Shown here piece after piece: positions 14,803 to 22,706 of a stretch of DNA of 32,752 bases (its first letter is position 1; every line of letters starts with the position of its first letter). The notes below the pieces were generated by a model. It made no database searches. It saw only the letters and a program-made list of their open reading frames with translations, and was not told where the DNA came from. Source of the stretch: JBDRLU01 sp043812795 (GTDB lineage: Bacteria > Chloroflexota > Dehalococcoidia > Dehalococcoidales > UBA2162). The translations under genes and the position numbers were made by a program. The stretch spans positions 1-32,752 of the forward strand of contig JBDRLU010000008.1 in NCBI GenBank assembly GCA_043812795.1. Direction: 5' to 3'.

Positions 14803-14932
14803 CAACAAATAGGCCGTCCAGGTGCTTCCGTCTTTTCGGTTGGCATTAGGGTCATTGCCGAAAGCTGGAATCTCTAATCGAAAGAGGTGGTACTAAGCTA
14901 ACTGCTTAATGGCACTTTGGACGGCTATGTTG
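14803..14932 (+). other. Large foldable inverted repeat before the ABC exporter
   Basis: Arms 14803-14825 and 14912-14932 pair as CAAC/GTTG, ATAG/CTAT, CCGTCCA/TGGACGG and GTGC/GCAC, with small bulges (about 19 pairs). Inside are two hairpins: CTTTTC...GGCA with TGCC-GAAAG (14832-14864), and CTCT/AGAG (14872-14886). This gives a three-way-junction shape. It could be a structured leader RNA, a miniature transposable element or a terminator/antiterminator. I cannot match it to a known riboswitch. No flanking target duplication is obvious. Confidence 0.45.
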
Positions 14933-14957
14933 TAAACTGTACGGTAATAAATATATT
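14930..14957 (+). promoter_or_regulatory. Possible promoter right before the ABC exporter
   Basis: TTGTAA (14930-14935), a 16-base spacer and TATATT (14952-14957). An RNA starting near 14964 would barely include the ribosome-binding site GGAG (14960-14963), so this may instead be chance AT-richness, with the true promoter farther upstream. Confidence 0.25.
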
Positions 14958-14968
14958 ACGGAGAACCT

Positions 14969-15718
14969 GTGGCAGAATCGTTTCTCGTAGCAACAGACCT
15001 GCACAAGAGCTTCAACGACCATAAGGCTGTCAATGGTGTTTCTTTTACCATCGAGAAAGGTGAAATCTTCGGTCTACTTGGGCCTAATGGCGCTGGCAAG
15101 AGTACCACCATCCGCATGTTGTCCACCGTGCTACTGCAGGACCACGGTGACGTCATGATTGGAGGCCATTCCATACGGCGTCAAGCGGAGGCTGTCCGCC
15201 GTCTTATCGGTGTTTGCCCTCAAGAGTTGGCTCTCTACGAGGAGCTTTCTTCTTTCGATAATCTCGTCTTTTTTGGCCGGATGGTCGGGCTTAACGGTAA
15301 GGAAGCGCGGGCTCAGGCGATGACTCATCTCGGGCAGATGGGGTTGCTGGAACGGAGAAAGGGCAGGGTATCTAAATTTTCCGGCGGGATGAAACGGCGT
15401 TTGAATCTGGCGGTAGCTTTAATGGGCAGTCCCGAGCTTCTCTTTCTGGACGAACCTACGGTGGGCATCGACCCGCAGTCCCGTAACAACATCTATGAGA
15501 CTATCGAGGGGCTACGCCAGAAAGGAATGACCGTTCTTTACACAACACACTATATGGAAGAAGCCGACCACCTCTGTGACCGGGTGGCGATAATGGACGG
15601 CGGACAAATAATTGCGATGGATACGCCGCTCAAGCTCAGGAGCCAGATTGGGCCGCTGGAGCAGGTCACCCTGGAAGATGTTTTCCTGAAGTTGACCGGC
15701 CGGAGCCTGAGAGACTAG
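14969..15718 (+). CDS. ABC-2 exporter ATP-binding protein
   Basis: 249 residues from GTG 14969, behind GGAG. Walker A GPNGAGKST (~39-47), signature FSGGMKRRL, Walker B LLFLDEPTVG and switch TTHYMEEAD are all intact. The VGIDPQSR loop after Walker B is typical of the DrrA/NodI/CcmA group that drives ABC-2 permeases. It powers export of a drug, lipid or polysaccharide; the substrate is unknown. Two permeases follow (gaps of seven and six bases), so one exporter operon. Confidence 0.95.
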   Translation: MAESFLVATDLHKSFNDHKAVNGVSFTIEKGEIFGLLGPNGAGKSTTIRMLSTVLLQDHGDVMIGGHSIRRQAEAVRRLIGVCPQELALYEELSSFDNLVFFGRMVGLNGKEARAQAMTHLGQMGLLERRKGRVSKFSGGMKRRLNLAVALMGSPELLFLDEPTVGIDPQSRNNIYETIEGLRQKGMTVLYTTHYMEEADHLCDRVAIMDGGQIIAMDTPLKLRSQIGPLEQVTLEDVFLKLTGRSLRD

Positions 15719-15725
15719 CAGTAAC

Positions 15726-16898
15726 ATGATGAGGGCACTGGTAATTGCGCTGCAAGAAGTCCGTATTTACCTGAAGGACAAAGGCGACCTGGCCTTCAGT
15801 TTGCTTTTGCCGATAGCGATTTTCGCCCTCATGTACGGCGCTTTCGGTGGGTCGTCCCTCTTCCACGGCACGGCCTACGTGGTCAATCAAGACGGGGGCG
15901 GCGTCTACGCTAATCTTCTCTTGCAGCGATTAGACGAACTTGAGAACTTGGATGTTACGCTACTTTCCGCTGCGGAAGCCGAGTCTAAGCTGGAGAAATC
16001 CGACCTGTTACTGGTGCTCTATATCCCGGAGGGCTTCTCGGATAAACTGTCTCGTGGCTGGCCGGCACAGCTTACCTTCAGGCAGCGGGGCAATGGTGGC
16101 CAGGAAGGGCAGATTGTGGCCAGCCTGATTCGTGGCGCGGCTCAGGAAATAAACCAGGAAATACAGACGAAAAAGCAGGTCAGGAACGCCGTCGGGGGTA
16201 GTCAGGAGCATATCGATGTCACCGTACAGAAATTTCTGGACGGTGAACGTGCTCAACCTTTTGTCACCGTCGATGAAGTAACCGTAGGGAGCAGTCCCGA
16301 CCCGGTCAATCAGTTTTTACCGGGCATCGTGACCATGTTTGTCCTTTTCTCGATAACCCTGACGGCCCGGACACTGGTAGAGGAGCGGAAAAAGGGTACT
16401 CTGGAGCGGTTGCTGACGACTCGCCTTAGTACCGGGCAGCTTTTCATCGGAAAATTTTTAGCCGGTGCCGCCCGCGGTTTCACGCAAACGATTATCCTAT
16501 TAGTGCTGGCCTACATCGTCTTTCGTCTGTTCACCCCGTTTTCGTTTATTGAAGTCCTGGTTATTGCCGTACTCTTTGCGGGCGCCGGTAGCGCCATCGG
16601 CCTCCTCATCGGCGCTGTCGTGCGCACCGAAGACCAGGCCTCATGGCTAGCCGTCTTTGTTACCATGGCGATGACGATGCTGGGGGGTACCTTCTTCGAG
16701 ATAACCGAGGGGTCGGGGCTATACGCGCTAAGTCGTCTATCGGTGAATACTTATGCCAACGAGGCCTTCAAAACGATAATTACCCGTGGCGGCTCGCTGG
16801 CTAACGTCGAATCGGAACTGATAGTTATGGCCGGCGTCACCATTGTCGGGCTGGTGCTGGGCCGTGTTCTTTTCAAGTTTGTGCCGGGTGGGAGATAA
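15726..16898 (+). CDS. ABC-2 family permease, first subunit
   Basis: 390 residues. One N-terminal membrane segment (~20-40), a large external domain (~41-195) and five C-terminal membrane segments make the ABC-2/YhgE-like plan. The conserved LVEERKKGTLERLLTTRLS motif (~220) is the cytosolic coupling region of ABC-2 permeases. ATG 15726 or 15729 may be used. It pairs with the next gene to form a heterodimeric channel driven by the upstream ATPase. Confidence 0.93.
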   Translation: MMRALVIALQEVRIYLKDKGDLAFSLLLPIAIFALMYGAFGGSSLFHGTAYVVNQDGGGVYANLLLQRLDELENLDVTLLSAAEAESKLEKSDLLLVLYIPEGFSDKLSRGWPAQLTFRQRGNGGQEGQIVASLIRGAAQEINQEIQTKKQVRNAVGGSQEHIDVTVQKFLDGERAQPFVTVDEVTVGSSPDPVNQFLPGIVTMFVLFSITLTARTLVEERKKGTLERLLTTRLSTGQLFIGKFLAGAARGFTQTIILLVLAYIVFRLFTPFSFIEVLVIAVLFAGAGSAIGLLIGAVVRTEDQASWLAVFVTMAMTMLGGTFFEITEGSGLYALSRLSVNTYANEAFKTIITRGGSLANVESELIVMAGVTIVGLVLGRVLFKFVPGGR

Positions 16899-16904
16899 GC
16901 CGGG

Positions 16905-18155
16905 ATGAAACAACTCAGTCATGTCTGGTTTATCGCCCTCAAGGACCTGAAGCTCTTTGTCACCGACCGTCTGGCCCTGTTTTTCTTCATTCTCTTTCCG
17001 TTTCTCTTCGTCATCCTGTTCAACTATCTGTTAAGCGGAGTGGGGCAGCAAGATGAGCGTTTAGTACTTCATCTGGTTACTTTAGAAGACTACGGTGGAT
17101 TGAGCCGTCAAGTAATCGATTCGCTGGAGACCAAAGATGAAGCCGAACTCAAGCCCGGTGAGGCGAAGATAGTCTGGGACAAGGACTATGGTCGGGCATT
17201 GCGCGCCGTCGAGGACAAGAAGATGGCCGGCTTTATCCTTTTTCCGGAAGATTTTACGAAAAGCGTATTAATCGGTTACGGGGCCAACCTGACCGTAGTG
17301 GTCAACCCGGAGAATACGGCTTACCGGGCAGCCCTGAACGGTATAGCTGATGCCATTGCCTCTGCCATCGGGTTGCAGCATGCCACCCAGAGTGCCATCG
17401 CCGGACTGATTGCCGAGCAACAGTGGCTGAACCCGTCGGGTGTCATGTCCCCGTCCGGTCGGGGAGGCCAGTCGCCGACGGCCTCATCGGGTGGGAGTCA
17501 AACACAAGCCTCTCTCATCAAATTCGGTACAGAAAAGGTGGGCGAAGTGGAGGCGGAGAATCCGTCCAACTATGTCATTCCCGGCTACCTGGTGATGTTT
17601 GTTTTTCTGGCGGCAGCTTCTGCGGCCGAGATGATTGTCCGCGAGCGGCAGAATCATACTCTGGAACGGCTGCTGGCCAGCTCGGTGAAGAAAGGTGCCA
17701 TCCTGGGCGGAATATTTGCCGGTAATGCTGCCAAGGGGCTGATTCAAATAATCATATTCTGGAGCGCCGGTATTCTGGTGTTTAAGATAGACCTGGGCGT
17801 TTCCCCGGCGGCGGTCTTCATCCTCTCGATTCTCATGGTATTGATGTCTTCCGCTTTTGCTCTTATGCTGGCGACTCTCGCCAAAACGCAACGGGGAGCT
17901 AGTTCCAGTGCGGTGCTGGTGTCATTGGTGCTGGCACCGCTGGGCGGCTGCTGGTGGCCCCTTTTCATCACGCCTAAGTGGATGCAGTTTCTGGCCAAGC
18001 TGACACCTCACGGTTGGGCTAATACCGGCTTCAACAAGCTGATGGTCTTCGGCGCCGGCTTCAGTGCGGTAACGCCGGAAATGTTGGCCCTAGCCGGGTT
18101 CGCCATCGCCTTTGCCCTTATCGCCGCGCTGCGTTTTCGCACCAGTGCTGTTTGA
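16905..18155 (+). CDS. ABC-2 family permease, second subunit
   Basis: 416 residues with the same plan as its neighbour: membrane segment ~20-42, external domain ~43-225, then five or six membrane segments. The coupling motif is MIVRERQNHTLERLLASSVK. The external domain contains a low-complexity SPSGRGGQSPTASSGGSQ linker (~183-203), absent from the first permease. It lies six bases after the first permease. Confidence 0.93.
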   Translation: MKQLSHVWFIALKDLKLFVTDRLALFFFILFPFLFVILFNYLLSGVGQQDERLVLHLVTLEDYGGLSRQVIDSLETKDEAELKPGEAKIVWDKDYGRALRAVEDKKMAGFILFPEDFTKSVLIGYGANLTVVVNPENTAYRAALNGIADAIASAIGLQHATQSAIAGLIAEQQWLNPSGVMSPSGRGGQSPTASSGGSQTQASLIKFGTEKVGEVEAENPSNYVIPGYLVMFVFLAAASAAEMIVRERQNHTLERLLASSVKKGAILGGIFAGNAAKGLIQIIIFWSAGILVFKIDLGVSPAAVFILSILMVLMSSAFALMLATLAKTQRGASSSAVLVSLVLAPLGGCWWPLFITPKWMQFLAKLTPHGWANTGFNKLMVFGAGFSAVTPEMLALAGFAIAFALIAALRFRTSAV

Positions 18156-18210
18156 GAGACCGAGCTCATTCTCTGTGAGATTAGCCTTTCCTGTTGTGAT
18201 ACAAATGTCT

Positions 18211-18238
18211 TTGGTTCTATTTCAGACTGTGTTAAAAT
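18211..18238 (+). promoter_or_regulatory. Promoter of glgC-glgA
   Basis: TTGGTT (18211-18216), a 16-base spacer and TAAAAT (18233-18238), 39 bases before the glgC ATG. An AGGAGAG and a GGGTGGG lie between. Confidence 0.5.
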
Positions 18239-18277
18239 GATAGTGCGGGTTAATTTTAGGAGAGCGGGTGGGTAGTT

Positions 18278-19534
18278 ATGAACAGAGTGCTGGTGATAAT
18301 AATGGCGGGGGGTGTCGGGGAGAGGCTGTTGCCTTTGACCAAGGAGCGGGCTAAATCGGCCGTTCCTTTCGGCGGGAAATTCCGCCTCATCGATATCACG
18401 CTAAGTAACTGTGTCAATTCAGGCATCCGCCAGATTTTCGTGTTGACACAGTACCGCTCCGGTTCCCTGCACATGCATATTCAGGAAGGCTGGGGCATTT
18501 CAAGCTCTAGGTTGGGCGATTACATTTATTCTGTTCCGCCACAACAGAAGCTTGGCTCGGACTGGTACCGGGGCACGGCCGATGCCGTACGGCAGAATCT
18601 CGATTTAATCAGAAGTAAGGATATCGACGATGTCTTGATTCTCTCCGGCGACCATGTCTATAAGATGAATTACCTGCAAATGCTCAGTTATCACCGGATG
18701 AAAAATGCCGACCTGACAATAGCGGCGAACCGGGCGAGTAAAGAAGAGGCGGCCGGTAAGCTGGGCGTGCTCGAGGTGGACGAAAGCCACCAGCTCGTTG
18801 GATTCGAGGAGAAACCAGACCAACCGAAGACGCTGGCCGAGGCCCCGGATTACGCTTTAGCCTCGATGGGGGTTTATCTGTTCCGCGTGCCGGCCTTACA
18901 AGAAATCTTACAGAGGCCGGGAAATGATTTCGGCAGGCACATTATTCCCGGCATAATCGGCCAGGGTTTTAACATTTTTGTTTACGACTATGAGAAAGAT
19001 AACAAGATACAGGACTTTATCTTCGAAGTTCATGATGGGAAGAGGAAAAAAGTTCTGGTAGAGCGCACCCGTGACTCCGGCTACTGGCGGGACGTAGGTA
19101 CTATCGAGTCGTTTTACGAAGCGAGTATGGACCTCGTTGGTATTGACCCTCTCTTTAATCTGTACGGTGAGAAGTGGCCGTTCCGCACATACCAGCGGCC
19201 GTTGCCGCCGAGTAAATGTATTCTGGGTGGTATCACCGCTGATTCTATCGTTTCGGATGGCTGTATTATCAGCGGCGGGAAAGTCTATAGCTCTATTCTA
19301 TCTCCGGGTGTGGTCGTGGAAAGAGACGCCATCGTTGAGCGGTCGATTATTTTCGATGATGTGGCTATCGAGCCTTATGCCCGGGTAAAACGGGCCATCC
19401 TGGATAAAGAAGTCGTAGTCGAAGCCGGCGCCTGGCTTGGTTATGACGCGGAGGCCGACCGGCGGCGCGGCTGCTTTGTTTCTGAGTCGGGCATCGTGGT
19501 TGTCCCTCGAGGTATGGTTATCGCATCAGCATGA
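18278..19534 (+). CDS. glgC: Glucose-1-phosphate adenylyltransferase
   Basis: 418 residues. Makes ADP-glucose from glucose 1-phosphate and ATP, the committed step of bacterial glycogen synthesis. The nucleotide-binding motif GGVGERLLPLTKERAKSAVPFGG is at the N-terminus, followed by DITLSNCVNSGI. The sugar-phosphate site includes GVLEVDESHQLVGFEEKP, and the catalytic region SGDHVYKMNY. The C-terminal ~130 residues are a left-handed beta-helix (ILGGITADSIVSDGCIISGG), which carries allosteric contacts in the family. glgA follows after ten bases, so both enzymes are made together. Confidence 0.97.
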   Translation: MNRVLVIIMAGGVGERLLPLTKERAKSAVPFGGKFRLIDITLSNCVNSGIRQIFVLTQYRSGSLHMHIQEGWGISSSRLGDYIYSVPPQQKLGSDWYRGTADAVRQNLDLIRSKDIDDVLILSGDHVYKMNYLQMLSYHRMKNADLTIAANRASKEEAAGKLGVLEVDESHQLVGFEEKPDQPKTLAEAPDYALASMGVYLFRVPALQEILQRPGNDFGRHIIPGIIGQGFNIFVYDYEKDNKIQDFIFEVHDGKRKKVLVERTRDSGYWRDVGTIESFYEASMDLVGIDPLFNLYGEKWPFRTYQRPLPPSKCILGGITADSIVSDGCIISGGKVYSSILSPGVVVERDAIVERSIIFDDVAIEPYARVKRAILDKEVVVEAGAWLGYDAEADRRRGCFVSESGIVVVPRGMVIASA

Positions 19535-19544
19535 CAGGTAAAAC

Positions 19545-21023
19545 ATGATGCAGACCAGAGTCACTCGACCAAACACCAAACTCGATGTCGTTATGGTCAC
19601 CCCTGAAGCTTCCCCCTTCGCCAAGACCGGTGGACTCGGCGATGTTCTCGGGGCACTGCCCGGTGCCCTCGAACAACTTGGTGCTACGGTCTCGCTGGTT
19701 ATGCCGGCTTACCATTTCGTCCTGCATGGTGCCGCTTCGATACAGGAGACGGGTATCTCGTTTACCGTGCCGGTCTCCGACCGGAAAGAACGGGCGATCA
19801 TCCTGAAGTCTTCTCTCGGTCGGAATGTTTCCGTTTATTTTGTCCGTAATGATAAATATTTCGACCGTGAATATCTTTACGGGACCTCGGAAGGCGATTA
19901 CGCCGATAATGCCGAGAGGTTTGTCTTTTTCAACCGGGCGGCCCTCGAGTTGGTACGGATGTCGCCGCCCCGGGTCTTGCATTGCCATGACTGGCAGGCA
20001 GCGCTGTCGGTAGCCTTTCTGAAATCACAGCCTTCCTGGTACCCAGAACTGGCTTCAGTAAAAACAGTAATGACCGTGCACAATCTGGGCTACCAGGGAC
20101 TTTTCGGGTACCCTGACTGGCATTTATTGAACCTCGACCCGGGTCTTTTCACCGCGAGATATCTGGAATTCTACAGCAGGATGAACTTTCTTAAAGGGGG
20201 TCTGGTGTTTGCCGATGCGATTACCACTATGAGCCCGTCCTATGCCGAAGAAATTAAGACTACGGAAAATGGCTTCGGGCTTGATGGTGTTTTCCGCGAG
20301 CGGGCAGCGCAACTGGTCGGTATTTTGAATGGGGTGGACTACGATATCTGGAACCCGGAAAATGACCACCTTATTGCCCGGCAGTACGGTTTGCAAAATC
20401 TTGCCGGGAAAAAAGCCTGCAAGACTGACGTGCAGCGCAGCCTGGGTCTGGCCGAAGAACCGGATGTCCCGCTCATCGGGATGGTATCACGCTTAGCCGG
20501 CCAAAAGGGACTCGACTTAATCGAGACGGCGTTCGATAAGCTGCTCAGCCGGAAACTCCAGTTCGTTTTGCTTGGCTCGGGCGACATGTATTATGAGGAT
20601 TTTTTCCGGCAAGCAGCGGCCCGGTATCCGGGGAAAGCGGCGGCGCGGGTTACTTTCAATGAAGCCGTCGCCCACCAGATAGTTGCCGGAGCCGATATCC
20701 TGTTGATGCCTTCCCGCTACGAACCGGGTGGCTTGACGCAAATCTACGGGATGAAATACGGCACAGTTCCTATCGTAAGAGCAACGGGCGGTCTGAAGGA
20801 TACCGTTACTGAATTCGACCCCGCCACGGGGCAGGGCACCGGCTTTCTCTTTATACCCTATACAGCGGACGCCTTCTTAGCGGCGGTTGGCCGGACGCTG
20901 GCCTGCTTCCGTAAGAAAAGGCAATGGGCCAAACTGATAAAAAATACCATGACCGCCGATTTCTCTTGGAGTCGCTCGGCGGAGATGTATCTCAAGCTTT
21001 ACCGCAAGCTGCTGAACGATTAG
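19545..21023 (+). CDS. glgA: Glycogen synthase (ADP-glucose), GT5
   Basis: 492 residues, normal for the family. Transfers glucose from ADP-glucose to the growing alpha-1,4-glucan. The N-terminal KTGGLGDVLGALP (K27) binds ADP-glucose. HCHDWQAAL and TVHNLGYQG are family signatures, and the C-terminal Rossmann domain has SRLAGQKGLDLI and PSRYEPGGLTQIYGMKYG with the catalytic Glu. The start is ATG 19545 (a second ATG follows directly), behind AGGT. No branching enzyme or phosphorylase lies in the window. Confidence 0.97.
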   Translation: MMQTRVTRPNTKLDVVMVTPEASPFAKTGGLGDVLGALPGALEQLGATVSLVMPAYHFVLHGAASIQETGISFTVPVSDRKERAIILKSSLGRNVSVYFVRNDKYFDREYLYGTSEGDYADNAERFVFFNRAALELVRMSPPRVLHCHDWQAALSVAFLKSQPSWYPELASVKTVMTVHNLGYQGLFGYPDWHLLNLDPGLFTARYLEFYSRMNFLKGGLVFADAITTMSPSYAEEIKTTENGFGLDGVFRERAAQLVGILNGVDYDIWNPENDHLIARQYGLQNLAGKKACKTDVQRSLGLAEEPDVPLIGMVSRLAGQKGLDLIETAFDKLLSRKLQFVLLGSGDMYYEDFFRQAAARYPGKAAARVTFNEAVAHQIVAGADILLMPSRYEPGGLTQIYGMKYGTVPIVRATGGLKDTVTEFDPATGQGTGFLFIPYTADAFLAAVGRTLACFRKKRQWAKLIKNTMTADFSWSRSAEMYLKLYRKLLND

Positions 21024-21102
21024 TTGTCGGTGCGGACGAAACGTAGCAAGTAGTTTTCTGCCAAAATCAGGGCAGGCACCGTCTTTCTTTCTCGCGGAAC
21101 AG

Positions 21103-21276
21103 CTAAAATATTCCGCTTTCACCAGGGCTATCGGCAAACACCACGTCGGCGGGAGCATCCAGCAGTATAGCCATTTTCAACTCGTCATAGTGACCGTCAT
21201 AGATGTATGTTTGCTCACCTATTTCATCAAAGACCAAGACCATATCATCGACGAACCGTACTACTTTATTTATCAT
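21103..21276 (-). CDS. Small acidic protein, 57 residues
   Basis: Minus-strand ORF from ATG 21276 to TAG 21103, with AAGGAAG seven bases upstream. It begins MINKVVRFVDDMVLVFDEIG and continues with TYIYDGHYDELK and LLDAPADVVFADSPG. It is rich in Asp/Glu and aromatic residues, soluble and lacks Cys. I know no family. It is a stand-alone gene on the strand opposite to glgA and the tRNA. Two GTTAA boxes 11 bases apart lie 69-85 bases upstream, echoing the array at the 38-residue peptide gene, so it may be controlled by the same regulator. Both expression and function are inference. Confidence 0.6.
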   Translation of the reverse strand: MINKVVRFVDDMVLVFDEIGEQTYIYDGHYDELKMAILLDAPADVVFADSPGESGIF

Positions 21277-21296
21277 TTCTTTCTTCCTTATTTATG

Positions 21297-21360
21297 GTTA
21301 CCTTCAGTTTAAAGTGACGGTGTTAGTATTTTCATAAAAACAGCGTTAATTTTTCGTTAA
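21297..21360 (-). promoter_or_regulatory. Pho-box-like repeats upstream of the 57-residue gene
   Basis: Plus-strand GTTAA at 21345 and again at 21356, exactly 11 bases apart. Weaker relatives lie at 21297 (GTTAC), 21307 and 21322. A poor -10 (AATACT on the minus strand, 21331-21326) lies 13 bases after the nearer exact box. Weaker than the array at 1553-1621. Confidence 0.35.
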
Positions 21361-21479
21361 ATTTCCGGTCTCTACTAATATGGTTCGGTGTGATTTTCAG
21401 ATAAAGCGTTCGCGCCATCAAAAGTAGTTAGATAACCGACAAAGTATCAAGAGTAAAGTGGTAATTCTCAACGGGTCGG

Positions 21480-21509
21480 TTGGCTTGCCCCTTGCGGACA
21501 GGATATGAT
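21480..21509 (+). promoter_or_regulatory. Candidate promoter of tRNA-Glu
   Basis: TTGGCT (21480-21485), an 18-base spacer and TATGAT (21504-21509), about 50 bases upstream of the mature tRNA 5' end. Apart from this and the boxes near 21345, I see nothing in 21361-21559. Confidence 0.4.
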
Positions 21510-21559
21510 AAACTTCTCAGGTAATCCAGCAGTGAGCTTTTTGCCTCACTATCGTGCGT

Positions 21560-21636
21560 GGCGCATTCGTCTAGGGGTTCAGGACACCTCCCTCTCAAGG
21601 AGGAGATCACCAGTTCGAATCTGGTATGCGCTACCA
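21560..21636 (+). tRNA. tRNA-Glu (anticodon CTC)
   Basis: Full cloverleaf: acceptor GGCGCAT pairs with ATGCGCT (one G-U at the first pair), D arm around GTCTAGGGGTTCAGGAC, anticodon stem CCTCC/GGAGG with loop CTCTCAA (anticodon CTC), T arm CCAG-TTCGAAT-CTGG and an encoded CCA end. The TTCGTCTAG D-arm region is typical of tRNA-Glu. Confidence 0.97.
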
Positions 21637-21739
21637 GCCGCTTACAAAGCGTAGCAAAAGTTAGCCAAGGTAACCCGGCAATTATCCCTTCTATTTTTTT
21701 ATGATGTCAAAATGCATTGGTAGCCCATGCACGTTGTAT

Positions 21740-21767
21740 TTGACTTATGCTTGCGCTACAGTATAGT
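21740..21767 (+). promoter_or_regulatory. Promoter of the small membrane protein gene
   Basis: TTGACT (21740-21745), a 16-base spacer and TATAGT (21762-21767). Because it covers the upstream in-frame ATG at 21747, translation must begin later, at GTG 21792. Confidence 0.6.
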
Positions 21768-21791
21768 CCACAATTAGGTGTGAGGGACGAA

Positions 21792-22199
21792 GTGAAGAAG
21801 GCGACGATGCCGCAGATTGCCGGGATTCTCAATTTAGTCGTTGGTGTCCCCATGCTGGTCGTCGCTTTGGTGAGCGTCGTCGGTGGAGTGATGACTATGG
21901 GGCAGGACGGTGGCGGTAGTATCTTTGTTGTTATCGCTATCATTTTCGCTGGTTTGGGGGTTTTGCCCACACTGGGCGGTATCTATGCCCTGCGCCGGAA
22001 AAAGTGGCGACTGGTACTGGCCGGCTCTATTGTCGGGGCTATTCTGGGGTGGATGCTGGCAACGGCCTGGCTGCGCATGGCGGCCCAGGCTCTGGCCGGT
22101 GTGCCAGTAGCTGTGGTCGGTATGGGTGGTCTGCTTGGCCTGGCGATAGGAATTGTCGCTACTGTTTTCGTCGTCCTTGCCCGGGAGGAATTCACCTAG
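21792..22199 (+). CDS. Small integral membrane protein, 135 residues
   Basis: GTG 21792 is preceded by GAGG; the upstream ATG 21747 lies inside the promoter. The protein has four hydrophobic segments: ~8-34 (ILNLVVGVPMLVVALVSVVG), ~41-65, ~73-92 and ~103-128. The pattern is Gly-rich, with a basic loop ALRRKKWRL on the cytosolic side. No catalytic motif is visible. Many bacteria have such DUF-type four-helix proteins, and I cannot assign one. Confidence 0.7.
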   Translation: MKKATMPQIAGILNLVVGVPMLVVALVSVVGGVMTMGQDGGGSIFVVIAIIFAGLGVLPTLGGIYALRRKKWRLVLAGSIVGAILGWMLATAWLRMAAQALAGVPVAVVGMGGLLGLAIGIVATVFVVLAREEFT

Positions 22200-22340
22200 C
22201 TGCTCTTAAGCGGCGACATAAAATTTCCGGCTGTCCGGTGTGTCAGCGGTTCCACGGCCGTGACTCTCTTGACGGATACTTCTTTACCGACAAGAAATTT
22301 CCCGATTGCCAGTGCTCTGGAATGAATTTGCTCAATCCGG
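22200..22340 (+). other. Stretch without an assignable gene
   Basis: An open plus-strand frame runs through here without its own start codon. It would encode GCPVCQRFHGRDSLDGYFF and then FPDCQCSGMN, a Cys-rich pattern like a zinc-binding remnant. It ends where the AT-rich island begins, so it could be a truncated gene end. I cannot exclude chance. Confidence 0.2.
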
Positions 22341-22358
22341 TAGTGGTTCAGTTTCAGG

Positions 22359-22388
22359 TTGACATGCTTAGCGGTAAGGTGTTATGCT
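22359..22388 (+). promoter_or_regulatory. Promoter of the 89-residue gene, with 13-mer
   Basis: TTGACA (22359-22364), an 18-base spacer and TATGCT (22383-22388), then six bases and GTG 22395. The spacer holds ATGCTTAGCGGTA (22364-22376), identical to a 13-mer in the transposase promoter at 23442-23454. GTTTCA/TGAAAC arms (22351-22356, 22389-22394) flank the whole promoter. Confidence 0.55.
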
Positions 22389-22394
22389 TGAAAC

Positions 22395-22664
22395 GTGAAA
22401 GCCAAGCAAAGACAACTGAAACGACCTCGTGATATTAACATTCATGCTGCATCCACAGTAGCCCTTGTTACTGGCGATATAGTAGCATCTACGCCAGAGG
22501 TAGAGCAAGTCCATGAATCTACCCTAGAAGAACAACACAATGCTGCTGTAACACTCGGTAGAAAAGGTGGAAAGGCTAGGGCTACTGCATTGACACCGGA
22601 ACAACGCAAAGAAATAGCCCAAAAAGCTGCACAATCACGCTGGCAGAATAAATCCTCTAAGTAG
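22395..22664 (+). CDS. Small island protein with a GRKGGKARA motif
   Basis: 89 residues. GTG 22395 is the only possible start in frame, as TGA lies six bases upstream (22389-22391). There is no ribosome-binding site, and the promoter's -10 ends six bases before the GTG, so the message looks leaderless. Residues ~1-50 are variable; residues 55-83 (LGRKGGKARATALTPEQRKE, then AQKAAQSRW) form a basic helical motif that I have seen at the C-terminus of many small bacterial proteins of unknown function. Base composition is AT-richer than the flanking chromosome, and its promoter shares a 13-mer with the IS1-like transposase. Confidence 0.65.
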   Translation: MKAKQRQLKRPRDINIHAASTVALVTGDIVASTPEVEQVHESTLEEQHNAAVTLGRKGGKARATALTPEQRKEIAQKAAQSRWQNKSSK

Positions 22665-22706
22665 CACAGGTGTTACACTGGCAACACTGTTACTCCAAGT
22701 CATAAT

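Noticed and set aside
14883..14896. AGAGGTGGTACTAAG resembling the T-box antiterminator sequence
   Set aside because: The match to AGGGTGGNACCGCG is incomplete, no specifier stem is seen and the downstream gene is an exporter, not an aminoacyl-tRNA synthetase or amino-acid gene.
21560..21636. tRNA-Glu as an integration site for the island
   Set aside because: I found no repeat of the tRNA 3' end near the island borders and no integrase gene.
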